A stretch of 5,685 bases of DNA from Deltaproteobacteria bacterium. Lineage in GTDB: Bacteria > Desulfobacterota > Desulfobulbia > Desulfobulbales > Desulfocapsaceae. The position numbers and the translations under genes are program-made. The stretch covers positions 1 to 5,685 of the forward strand of contig JAJYAX010000122.1 in assembly GCA_021779275.1 (NCBI GenBank), given 5' to 3'. The notes under the pieces were generated by a model. That model ran no database searches. It was not told the origin of the DNA and saw nothing but the letters and a program-made list of their open reading frames with translations. Shown piece by piece: positions 1 through 5,685 of this stretch; positions within the stretch are counted from its first letter, which is position 1; each line of letters starts with the position of its first letter.

Positions 1-1
1 C

Positions 2-400
2 GACCGGCGCGAGCATGTGCGGGAACTCCTGGAGCCGGCCTTGCAGTCCGGCAAAATCGTCCTCTGCGACCGCTACGTTTTCTCGACGCTTGCCTACCAG
101 GGGGCGGCCGGCCTGGATCAGGACGAAATCCTTCGGCAAAATAGTTTTGCCCCGACCCCTGACCTTGTCCTTCTCTTTCAGGCTCCCCCGGAGACCGGCA
201 TTGCCCGGATCACCGGCAGGCGCCATGACTCCCCCAATGATTTCGAACAGGCGGACACGCTGGTCAGGGTCGCCCGAATTTTTGACGCACTTGAGCAACC
301 CTATATCCACCGTATAGACGCCACCGGGGCCATCGCCACGATTCACGAGTCGGTGATGAGCGCAGTTGAACATATAATCCACCAGTATCATTTGAGATAG
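2..400 (+). CDS. tmk: Thymidylate kinase (dTMP kinase), C-terminal part, 5' end outside the window
   Basis: Cytoplasmic enzyme that phosphorylates dTMP to dTDP with ATP in dTTP synthesis. The reading frame is open from base 2, giving 132 visible residues before TAG at 398-400. Thymidylate kinases are usually about 205-215 residues, so roughly the first 75, including the Walker A P-loop, lie off the left edge. The visible part starts DRREHVRELLEPAL and continues with CDRYVFSTLAYQG (about residues 22-34). That is the family's DR(Y/H)..ST.AYQG substrate-binding stretch. An Arg-rich lid-like segment follows (RITGRRHD, about residues 68-75), then a closing IDAT near residue 103, also seen in E. 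coli Tmk. The GTG at 17 and ATG at 15 are internal or out of frame and are not the start. The gene is followed after 5 bases by the TPR lipoprotein, so the two are probably cotranscribed. The family call is secure; the C-terminal third is fairly divergent. Confidence 0.93.
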   Translation, partial: DRREHVRELLEPALQSGKIVLCDRYVFSTLAYQGAAGLDQDEILRQNSFAPTPDLVLLFQAPPETGIARITGRRHDSPNDFEQADTLVRVARIFDALEQPYIHRIDATGAIATIHESVMSAVEHIIHQYHLR

Positions 401-405
401 TACCT

Positions 406-2127
406 ATGCCGAACGCCCGTCAATCTCATGTCTTTTTGAGTATTTTTGTGCTTGTTATCCTCACCGGAGGTTGCTCGCTGAGTACCGTCGAGAAGCAGGA
501 AACGCAGTCCCCGTCATCTGACCGGAGTACCATCGATTCCAGCTGCGCCTATTTTTATTTCCTTCGGGGCAGCCAGGCCGAGTATGGGCAGCATTTTGAC
601 GAGGCCCTGAATGCCTACCAGAAGGCTTCCGCCTGTGACCCGACGGCCAATTATATAAGTGAAAAGATCCCCATCCTCATGATAAAAATGGGGAAGTTGC
701 CGGAAGCCGAGAAATGGCTGCAGACCTTCGTTGCCGGGCATCCGGATGAAAACTCCCAGCGTCTCCTCCTGGCTGATATCAACATCCATAACGGAAATTT
801 GCCGGAAGGAATCCGGCTCTACAGGGAAGGACTTGTTCATGAGCCTGATAATGAGGCTATTGCGTTACGCTTGGGCCTTCTCTACGGTCAGCAGAAAGAC
901 TACACGCGGGCCGAGGAAATCTTCAGCGGCCTCCTGAAAAAAAATGCAAAATCCTATTTCGGCAATCTCTATCTCGCCAGGCTCTTCAATGAGACAGGGG
1001 CCCGTGAGCGAGCCGCGGCTACCTATGAAGCCGCGCTGGCCCTAAACTGGTCGAAAGAATTGGCAATGGAGATGGCTGAGTTTTATAGCCAGTATCAGAA
1101 TTATGACAGGGCTCTCTCCCTCTATCGGTCAATTCTGGCCACCGATAAAAAAGATGAACAGGCAAGTCTCGGCCTGATCCAGACCTTGCTGTCCATGGAT
1201 CTTGAGAAACAGGCCATCGCCGAACTCTCAAGGCTTCGGTCTTTCAGCCGGCATCCTGAAAAGATAGATCTTATTGAAAGTCAGATCTATCTCAGCCGGG
1301 GGAAACCGGCGATGGCTGAAAAACTCCTTCTCTCCATGAGTAAGAAGAGGCGATCCACTCAGGTGGAATATCTCCTGGCCGTGGTCTACCTCGATCAGAA
1401 AAAACCGGATTCGGCCTTGCGCATTCTTAAAAATATCAGCCCCAAATCGGAAGAGTACGAGAGCAGTCTTTTCCTGCAGATCCGGATCCTGCGTGACACA
1501 AAACGCCTCAAGGAGGCCCTGGCGCTCCTCGAAAAAAACATCGCCGATACGGCCACGAGGAAACCGGTATATTATGCCTTGCTCTCTTCTCTCTACCAGG
1601 AGATACCTGATATGGAAAAGGGATTGAATGTACTCAGAGAGGGGAACAGCCAGTACCCGGACAACGCACAGCTCCTCTTTGAACAGGCCATTCTCCTTGA
1701 AAAAGCAGGCCAGCATGCGCAGGCGATGACAACCGCGGAAAAGGTCCTGCAACTCCAGCCCAACCATCCGGAGGCATTGAATTTTGTCGGATATTCATGG
1801 GCGGATGAGAATACAAACCTCGACCGCGCCCTTGAATACATCAAGCGGGCCGTGACCCTGAAACCGGAAAACGGCTTCATCCATGACAGTCTGGGCTGGG
1901 TCTATTACCGTCTTGGAGATTTCAATCGCGCAAGAGAAGAACTGGAAAAGGCCAGCACTCTTGAATCCCGGGATCCCCATATTTTTGATCATCTGGGCGA
2001 TGCCTACAAGGCGCTGGGACAAAAAGAAAAGGCCCTGGAAGCATACACAAAGGCACTGGAGCTGTCAGCAAATGAAAACGATAAACAGACGCTCCAAAAA
2101 AAAATTGAAGCCCTGAAAACTCTCTAA
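406..2127 (+). CDS. TPR-repeat outer-membrane lipoprotein, LbcA (PA4667)-like
   Basis: Predicted lipoprotein of 573 residues. It has a short N-region, a hydrophobic stretch at residues 9-20 and a lipobox LTGGC with the lipidated Cys at 23. After a Ser/Thr-rich tether (about 24-45), nearly the whole protein is tandem TPR-type helix pairs, about 14-15 units of 32-35 residues from residue 47 to 557. The clearest lie at 47-80, 149-182, 217-250, 419-453, 454-487, 490-521 and 524-557. The stretch 459-533 (GYSWAD, then DSLGWVYYRLG, then HLGDAYKALG) is the signature of the family that includes P. aeruginosa LbcA, an outer-membrane TPR lipoprotein of similar length that binds and activates the periplasmic protease CtpA. 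Total length and the downstream LolB-type gene agree with that. A CtpA-adaptor role is inference; no protease gene is in the window. ATG 406 lies 5 bases after the tmk stop, with only a weak GAG at 394-396 as ribosome binding site. There are no frameshifts. Confidence 0.88.
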   Translation: MPNARQSHVFLSIFVLVILTGGCSLSTVEKQETQSPSSDRSTIDSSCAYFYFLRGSQAEYGQHFDEALNAYQKASACDPTANYISEKIPILMIKMGKLPEAEKWLQTFVAGHPDENSQRLLLADINIHNGNLPEGIRLYREGLVHEPDNEAIALRLGLLYGQQKDYTRAEEIFSGLLKKNAKSYFGNLYLARLFNETGARERAAATYEAALALNWSKELAMEMAEFYSQYQNYDRALSLYRSILATDKKDEQASLGLIQTLLSMDLEKQAIAELSRLRSFSRHPEKIDLIESQIYLSRGKPAMAEKLLLSMSKKRRSTQVEYLLAVVYLDQKKPDSALRILKNISPKSEEYESSLFLQIRILRDTKRLKEALALLEKNIADTATRKPVYYALLSSLYQEIPDMEKGLNVLREGNSQYPDNAQLLFEQAILLEKAGQHAQAMTTAEKVLQLQPNHPEALNFVGYSWADENTNLDRALEYIKRAVTLKPENGFIHDSLGWVYYRLGDFNRAREELEKASTLESRDPHIFDHLGDAYKALGQKEKALEAYTKALELSANENDKQTLQKKIEALKTL

Positions 2128-2143
2128 GCAGAATCATACAATC

Positions 2144-2977
2144 ATGTCCATACAATCAAGAGATCATGTCTCCGCCGGTTTCGGCCCCGTCTTTTTTCTT
2201 TGCCTGGTGCTTCTCCTTTCCGGAGGCTGCGCCAGGGAACCCTGGACCCAGCCGGTCGACGATAAGCAGGCCCAGGCAATCAGGGATATGCTTCAGGAAA
2301 AGGTGAAAACCGATGCAACCTGTCCGTCCACCCTGGATGCCGAGGTCACCGTTTCCATGAAAACAGTCATGGAAACGAAATCCTTCTCCGGTTTCCTGCA
2401 GGTGAAACTTCCTTCATCCGTGAAGTTCGTCACCACTAACCCCTTAGGTCAGACACTCTTCGCCCTGGTCAGCGACGGAAAAAGTTACCGGTCAGTCAAT
2501 ACTCTCGACAGCAAGTTCGTGAGCGGCAGTCTCTCCTCACTTGCGCTTAGAAATGATATCCCGCAGGAGCTCCTTACCGGAAGATGGGGCATCTGGCTCA
2601 GTGATCGCATTGAGATTACAAAAGCTGCGGAGATCACCGATATCCGGCAGGATGAGACGGCGCGAGGCATATGGGTCAAGCTTACATCACAGGACACCAC
2701 TGACGGCAAGGAATATATCCTGATCGATCCGGCAAACAAGCGGCCGCTTCTCAGGCTGTTGATGGATGCGGAAGAAAATCCCATCGCCAGGATTGAATAC
2801 GGTGACTGGCAGCAGGGATCACACTGCGGACAACCGACCTCATTCCATATCACAGGTCTGTCAAAAGGGCTGGAGGTCAATATTCACCTGGCGGATATCA
2901 TCACAAACAAGGTGTTGACGGCGAAGGATTTTACTCTCAGACCTCCGCCGGGCTATTTTATCCAGCTTTTTCCCTGA
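2144..2977 (+). CDS. LolB-like / DUF4292-type outer-membrane lipoprotein
   Basis: Predicted lipoprotein of 277 residues. Residues 15-28 form the hydrophobic signal segment and end in a lipobox LSGGC with the acylated Cys at 29. The mature part is mostly amphipathic beta-strand, as expected for the LolA/LolB-like half-barrel fold. A GFLQVKLPSSVKF strand (83-95) leads into TNPLGQTLFALVSDGKSY (98-115), the pattern 'strand, P-LG, strand, DGK.Y' typical of LolB/DUF4292 proteins. It ends in a Pro-rich ..RPPPGYFIQLFP tail (266-277), also common in this group. LolB inserts lipoproteins into the outer membrane; whether this protein does so, or is a paralogue with another cargo, cannot be told from sequence. 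ATG 2144 is 16 bases after the TPR gene and is preceded by only a weak purine stretch. The ATG at 2166 is out of frame. The position directly after an LbcA-like gene matches lbcA-lolB order in Pseudomonas, as recalled. Two non-signal cysteines, C60 and C228, could pair, but this is speculative. Confidence 0.75.
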   Translation: MSIQSRDHVSAGFGPVFFLCLVLLLSGGCAREPWTQPVDDKQAQAIRDMLQEKVKTDATCPSTLDAEVTVSMKTVMETKSFSGFLQVKLPSSVKFVTTNPLGQTLFALVSDGKSYRSVNTLDSKFVSGSLSSLALRNDIPQELLTGRWGIWLSDRIEITKAAEITDIRQDETARGIWVKLTSQDTTDGKEYILIDPANKRPLLRLLMDAEENPIARIEYGDWQQGSHCGQPTSFHITGLSKGLEVNIHLADIITNKVLTAKDFTLRPPPGYFIQLFP

Positions 2978-3013
2978 AATCGCCATTGTCTGATGAACAC
3001 AACTTGAGCCGCG

Positions 3014-4168
3014 TTACAGGCTGGTGGTGGTTTTTTCCCCCTGGAGAGTATCCTGGGAGTTTACGATAATCACAAAGAGGTTGTCCTCTTTGAAGAAGAC
3101 CTGTTGCAGGTCGTAGTTTTTGTTGGGGATAAGACTCAGGACCACACTGATCTTCTTGAGCTTTTTCTGTTGAGTAACCTGAACTGACGCCACAAACCTG
3201 CCGTTGCAGTGGATGATCTTCTTGACCTGGTCACCCAGGCGGGTGTTGAGGAAGTCACAAACCACCTTGGGGGCGCCCTTTTCGGTGCCAACGACCTTCG
3301 GCGGGAAAAAACCGTTCAGTTTGAAAATGATCATCTCTCCTTTCGTCGAGTTCTTTTCAAAGGTCACGGCGCTCAGCAAGGGCTCCGGCTTCGTGTTTCC
3401 GTCAGGGGCCTTTTTTTCAGGCACTGCCGTTTGCTCTTTTCCGGCGGTTGTATTTTTCTCCCCCTTGACCTCCGGCGTCATGCCCTTAGTTTCCGGGGGC
3501 CTGGCGCTTTCTGCGCCCGGAATATCCGGCGGAGACGCCAGAACAGCGGTTTTCTCAGGTTCCGGGCTCTTGGACACATCTTTTCCGGCCACCTTTGCAG
3601 CGCCGTTATCCGCCGGTTTTCCCGCAACACCCTGTGGCGTTCCGGTATGTCCTTTCTGAACGGACGGGGCTGGTTTTTGTGTCTCGGGCGTCTTCGCCGT
3701 CTGCGGTTTTGTCTCTTTCTTTCCCTTGCCCCCTGAGGCGGCATTCGCCTTCGTCGAAGAGACGGTAAGAAGGAGGGTATTGTCCCGGGCCTGGAAATGT
3801 TGCGTATACTGATACTCTCCCTTGGGAACAAGGTCGACAACAACCCTGGTCATGAGAGTTTGATCGTTATGGATGCCGACGCGGATTTTTTGGGTCAACT
3901 TCCCGTTTGTCGCGAGATTGCGATTCGCTTGCGGGGAAGGCCGGGTGCCGGCGAAATCAAGGACAATCCGCGGATTCTCCCCTTTAATCATGTACATCTT
4001 AGGGAGATGTTCCCGGTCCAATTTGAAACTGATACTCTCTCTATTCAGGGCATCTTTTTGAAAAGAAACAGATTCCAGCACGGCATCCTTCTTTTCCGCA
4101 CTGAGGACAGGCATGTTCCAAACAAACAGAAGAGCCAGCGCCAGGAAAAACGATTGGTTGAATCTCAT
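3014..4168 (-). CDS. Exported protein with two AMIN-type domains and a long disordered linker
   Basis: Protein of 384 residues. Residues 1-24 are a Sec signal peptide (basic MRFNQ, hydrophobic 7-22, likely cleavage after LSA at 24). The mature protein has two similar beta-rich modules, about 28-137 and 264-370, which align with each other. LESVSF / LSAVTF begin them, ISFKL / IIFKL follow, then PRIVLDFAGTR (66-76) / PKVVCDFLNTR (300-310), then VVVDLVPKGEYQY / VVLSLIPNKNYDL, then NTLLLTV / DNLFVIIV. This pattern fits AMIN domains, which in AmiC and PilQ localise proteins to peptidoglycan or envelope machines. Between them (about 138-262) lies a low-complexity Pro/Lys/Ala/Thr/Gly linker that is probably disordered. 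No amidase, secretin or other catalytic domain follows, so a binding or scaffolding role is inferred. ATG 4168 is supported by GAGG 10 bases upstream. The gene converges on the LolB-like gene with 36 bases between stops. The long plus-strand open frames across the linker are compositional shadows. Confidence 0.82.
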   Translation of the reverse strand: MRFNQSFFLALALLFVWNMPVLSAEKKDAVLESVSFQKDALNRESISFKLDREHLPKMYMIKGENPRIVLDFAGTRPSPQANRNLATNGKLTQKIRVGIHNDQTLMTRVVVDLVPKGEYQYTQHFQARDNTLLLTVSSTKANAASGGKGKKETKPQTAKTPETQKPAPSVQKGHTGTPQGVAGKPADNGAAKVAGKDVSKSPEPEKTAVLASPPDIPGAESARPPETKGMTPEVKGEKNTTAGKEQTAVPEKKAPDGNTKPEPLLSAVTFEKNSTKGEMIIFKLNGFFPPKVVGTEKGAPKVVCDFLNTRLGDQVKKIIHCNGRFVASVQVTQQKKLKKISVVLSLIPNKNYDLQQVFFKEDNLFVIIVNSQDTLQGEKTTTSL

Positions 4169-4178
4169 ACGACTAATT

Positions 4179-4182
4179 CCTC
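4179..4182 (-). promoter_or_regulatory. Ribosome binding site of the AMIN-domain gene
   Basis: Read on the minus strand, GAGG lies 10 bases before ATG 4168 (TTGAGGAATTAGTCGT then ATG). It is the clearest Shine-Dalgarno match before any start in the window, and it fixes the start that gives an intact signal peptide. Confidence 0.5.
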
Positions 4183-4210
4183 AATAAGATGCTCTATTTG
4201 CAATGATACA

Positions 4211-4239
4211 TCTATAATACCGGCGAAGATGCCGGTAAA
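4211..4239 (-). promoter_or_regulatory. Weak candidate sigma70 promoter for the AMIN-domain gene
   Basis: On the minus strand, TTTACC (4239-4234) and TATAGA (4216-4211) are separated by 17 bases, each matching 4 of 6 consensus positions. An overlapping TATTAT (4219-4214) is a better -10 but has no -35 at normal spacing. The spacer is almost entirely the 4218-4237 hairpin. A leader of about 35 bases to ATG 4168 would result. TTGACT further upstream (4265-4260) is a good -35 with no matching -10. Low confidence. Confidence 0.22.
4218..4237. repeat. Perfect inverted repeat, 7-bp stem and 6-base loop
   Basis: TACCGGC (4218-4224), loop GAAGAT, GCCGGTA (4231-4237). Neither strand has a T-run after the stem, so it is not an intrinsic terminator. 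It lies about 50 bases before the AMIN-domain start and overlaps the candidate promoter there. It could be an operator or a 5'-leader hairpin. The arms are certain; the function is not known. Confidence 0.5.
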
Positions 4240-4295
4240 AGCGTTATCCTGCCTTGAAAAGTCAACCGATTTCAGTTAAATCAGAGACCACTCAA

Positions 4296-4371
4296 GAATC
4301 CATAGAAACCCCGGATCATGACAACCTCTGGATTCATACAAACCCTCCATGGATGCAGGGGGATGACGAGA
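4296..4371. repeat. Degenerate tandem repeat with 34-base offset, resembling a dispersed intergenic repeat
   Basis: GAATCCATAGAAACCC (4296-4311) and GGATTCATACAAACCC (4330-4345) match at 13 of 16 positions. Each is followed by a GGAT..ATGAC-like end: CGGATCATGAC at 4312-4322 and GGGGATGACGAG at 4359-4370. The second unit is longer, with an insert containing the palindrome TCCATGGA (4346-4353). The ends resemble the common bacterial intergenic repeat type that reads GTCATCCC..GGATCCAG on one strand, so this may be a decayed pair of such elements. That link is by memory and uncertain; the internal match is directly visible. Confidence 0.4.
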
Positions 4372-4394
4372 ACAACGAATTACAGGTCTGAACC

Positions 4395-4424
4395 GCCGGT
4401 GCGATAGGTTTTTACGACACCGGC
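4395..4424. repeat. Inverted repeat, 9-bp stem with one bulge and 11-base loop
   Basis: GCCGGTGCG (4395-4403) pairs with CGACACCGGC (4415-4424) if A4417 is bulged out; the loop is ATAGGTTTTTA. No T-run follows on either strand, so it is unlikely to be a terminator. Its right arm overlaps the candidate -35 of the radical SAM gene. The core GCCGGT..ACCGGC is shared with the hairpin at 4218-4237. Confidence 0.4.
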
Positions 4425-4439
4425 ACAACCCATTGTAAT
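4411..4439 (+). promoter_or_regulatory. Candidate sigma70 promoter for the radical SAM gene
   Basis: TTTACG (4411-4416, 4 of 6 to TTGACA) and TGTAAT (4434-4439, 5 of 6 to TATAAT) are separated by exactly 17 bases. Transcription would begin near 4446, giving a leader of about 35 bases. A TTGTA-N5-TACAA dyad (4433-4447) covers the -10 and start point, which is a usual place for a repressor site. This is a visual match only. Confidence 0.35.
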
Positions 4440-4480
4440 CAATACAACAGCATTAAAACATTTTTGCTGGAAAAACAAGA

Positions 4481-5685
4481 ATGAAAAATATGACAATCCT
4501 GCCGTTTATCAGCAAACCCGGCCGTTACCTCGGACATGAGTACAATGCCGCCACCAGATCCTGGCCGGAGGCGCAACTTCACTGCGCGCTGGTCTTTCCC
4601 GATCTCTACGAGATCGGCATGTCGCACCAGGGGCTGCAGATCCTCTACCACATCCTGAACAGCCGGCCCGGTATTCTGGCCGAAAGGTGCTACTGCCCGG
4701 ATATTGATGTGGAAAAATTGCTGATCGCAGGCAATCTTCCCCTGACCTCCCTGGAGACCGGACATGAGCTTATGGATTTCGATATCCTTGGAATCACGCT
4801 GCCCTACGAGCTCTGCTACACCAACATCCTGACCATCCTTAATCTTGCCGGAATCCCGTTTACCGCAGCGGACCGGGGTGAGAGCCATCCCTTGATCCTG
4901 GGGGGCGGCTCCTGTTCACTGAACCCGGAGCCGGTGGCCGATTTCTTCGATGCCATCCTCCTGGGAGACGGCGAAGAAGCCATTGTCGAGATCGCCGACG
5001 AGGTTCTCAGGGCAAAAGAGGCCCATCTGGGAAAGGCTGACCTTCTCGTTCGTCTGGCCGGGATCGACGGCATCTATGTCCCATCATTTTTCCGGCCCGA
5101 ATATGATGAACACGGCCGGATCACCGCCATCACAAAATCACGGGAGGTCAGGGAGGTTCGCAGACGGATTCTACCGGATCTGGACCGGACGGATCATCTG
5201 CAGACGCCTCTGGTCCCCCATGCCAAGATCGTCCATGATCGCCTAGGCGTAGAGATCGCCCGCGGCTGCACCCGGGGCTGCCGATTCTGCCAGGCAGGCA
5301 TCACCTACAGGCCGGTCCGCGAACGCAGCACCGAACAGATCATGGATCTCGCCCGGTGCGGGATCGCCAATTCGGGTTTCGAGGAACTGGCCCTTTTATC
5401 GCTCTCCACCGGGGACTACTCCTGTCTGGAGCAGTTGCTGCCCGAGCTGATGGACACCTTCGCCGCCGGTTTCGTCTCGGTATCCATGCCCTCCATGCGG
5501 GTCGGCACCCTGACCCCGGCGGTGATGGACCAGATCAAAAGGGTCCGGAAGACCGGATTTACCGTCGCCCCGGAGGCGGGCAGCGAACGTCTCCGCCAGG
5601 TCATCAACAAGGGGATCAGCGAGGAAGACCTGCTGTCCACCTGCCGGGACGCTTTCTCCCTGGGCTGGAATATCATGAAGATACG
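4481..5685 (+). CDS. B12-fold/radical SAM protein, TIGR03960-like, 3' end outside the window
   Basis: The frame is open from ATG 4481 to the right edge, about 401 residues with no stop. Residues 12-22 (KPGRYLGHEYN) and 37-51 (LVFPDLYEIGMSHQG) match the start of the TIGR03960 family of uncharacterised radical SAM proteins. Residues 100-170 look like the Rossmann part of a B12-binding domain: DILGITLPYEL, then LILGGGSCSLNPEP (138-151), then LLGDGEEA (160-167). No DxHxxG cobalamin-ligand motif is present. The radical SAM core follows, with cluster motif GCTRGCRFCQAG and cysteines at 263, 267 and 270. LSLSTGDYS (about 306-314) and VAPEAGSERLR (362-372) fit later core strands. Such enzymes cleave S-adenosylmethionine reductively to start radical chemistry; the substrate of this family is unknown to me. 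The start is chosen by family fit; the ribosome binding site is weak (GGA at 4469-4471), and ATG 4490 is an alternative. Confidence 0.87.
   Translation, partial: MKNMTILPFISKPGRYLGHEYNAATRSWPEAQLHCALVFPDLYEIGMSHQGLQILYHILNSRPGILAERCYCPDIDVEKLLIAGNLPLTSLETGHELMDFDILGITLPYELCYTNILTILNLAGIPFTAADRGESHPLILGGGSCSLNPEPVADFFDAILLGDGEEAIVEIADEVLRAKEAHLGKADLLVRLAGIDGIYVPSFFRPEYDEHGRITAITKSREVREVRRRILPDLDRTDHLQTPLVPHAKIVHDRLGVEIARGCTRGCRFCQAGITYRPVRERSTEQIMDLARCGIANSGFEELALLSLSTGDYSCLEQLLPELMDTFAAGFVSVSMPSMRVGTLTPAVMDQIKRVRKTGFTVAPEAGSERLRQVINKGISEEDLLSTCRDAFSLGWNIMKI

Larger units (their letters stand above)
4169..4480. other. Divergent intergenic region, 312 bases, no convincing gene
   Basis: This AT-richer spacer lies between the start of the AMIN-domain gene (leftward) and the start of the radical SAM gene (rightward), so it should carry promoters for both. 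It contains a perfect 7-bp hairpin (4218-4237), a degenerate direct repeat (4296-4371), a bulged 9-bp hairpin (4395-4424), a 5-bp dyad (4433-4447) and weak sigma70-like boxes on each strand, listed separately. A 29-codon ORF at 4318-4407 has no ribosome binding site and lies inside the repeat, so I do not call it a gene. No tRNA or recognisable riboswitch was seen. Confidence 0.7.

Noticed and set aside
15..317. 100-codon frame starting at ATG 15
   Set aside because: It overlaps thymidylate kinase in another frame and its translation has no recognisable motif.
1228..1767. Minus-strand 179-codon open frame
   Set aside because: It is antisense inside the continuous TPR lipoprotein gene and its translation has no domain.
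3204..3736. Plus-strand open frames of 151 and 175 codons
   Set aside because: They lie antisense over the low-complexity linker of the AMIN-domain gene, have no supporting domain, and have repetitive low-complexity translations typical of shadows.
4218..4237. Hairpin as an intrinsic terminator
   Set aside because: No T-run follows the stem on either strand, and it lies between divergent starts where no transcript needs to end.
4254..4265. TTGA-N4-TCAA dyad and TTGACT -35 on the minus strand
   Set aside because: The arms are only four bases, and no -10 lies 16-18 bases downstream of the TTGACT.
4318..4407. 29-codon ORF in the divergent spacer
   Set aside because: There is no ribosome binding site, it runs through the degenerate repeat and ends in the hairpin arm, and the peptide has no signal or helix pattern.
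4421..4437. Sigma54-like promoter (CGGCAC..ATTGTA)
   Set aside because: The GG and GC doublets at the required spacing are not present: the -12 element reads TG rather than GC.
4439..4888. Minus-strand 149-codon open frame
   Set aside because: It is antisense to the radical SAM gene, whose frame has clear family motifs; the minus-strand translation resembles no family I know.

Overview
The window looks like chromosomal DNA from a Gram-negative bacterium, most likely a deltaproteobacterium (Desulfobacterota, perhaps Desulfobulbales-like). The reasons are two outer-membrane-type lipoproteins, a periplasmic AMIN-domain protein, a radical SAM protein of the TIGR03960 type, moderate GC and uniform codon use. 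The placement rests on gene content only, since there is no rRNA or marker gene to fix it. No tRNA, rRNA, CRISPR array, transposase or phage gene was seen.

Layout. Positions 2-400 (+) hold the C-terminal two thirds of thymidylate kinase, cut by the window edge. Five bases later comes a 573-residue TPR lipoprotein (406-2127, +), and 16 bases after that a LolB-like lipoprotein (2144-2977, +). These three read as one operon. A convergent gene (3014-4168, -) encodes an exported protein with two AMIN-type domains joined by a long Pro/Lys/Ala/Thr-rich linker. A 312-base divergent intergenic region (4169-4480) holds two hairpin-like dyads, candidate promoters and a degenerate direct repeat with a 34-base offset. 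From 4481 to the right edge runs the N-terminal ~400 residues of a B12-fold/radical SAM protein, with its CxxxCxxC cluster motif visible.

How the genes may fit together. The TPR lipoprotein carries the C-terminal signature of the family that includes Pseudomonas aeruginosa LbcA (PA4667), the outer-membrane adaptor of the CtpA protease, and like lbcA it is followed by a LolB-type gene. The convergent AMIN protein probably binds peptidoglycan or an envelope complex. The middle of the window is therefore an envelope neighbourhood, flanked by nucleotide metabolism (tmk) on one side and an uncharacterised radical SAM enzyme on the other. No exotic new system is evident. The items most worth a second look are the dual-AMIN protein, the LbcA/LolB-like pair downstream of tmk, and the structured 4169-4480 intergenic region.
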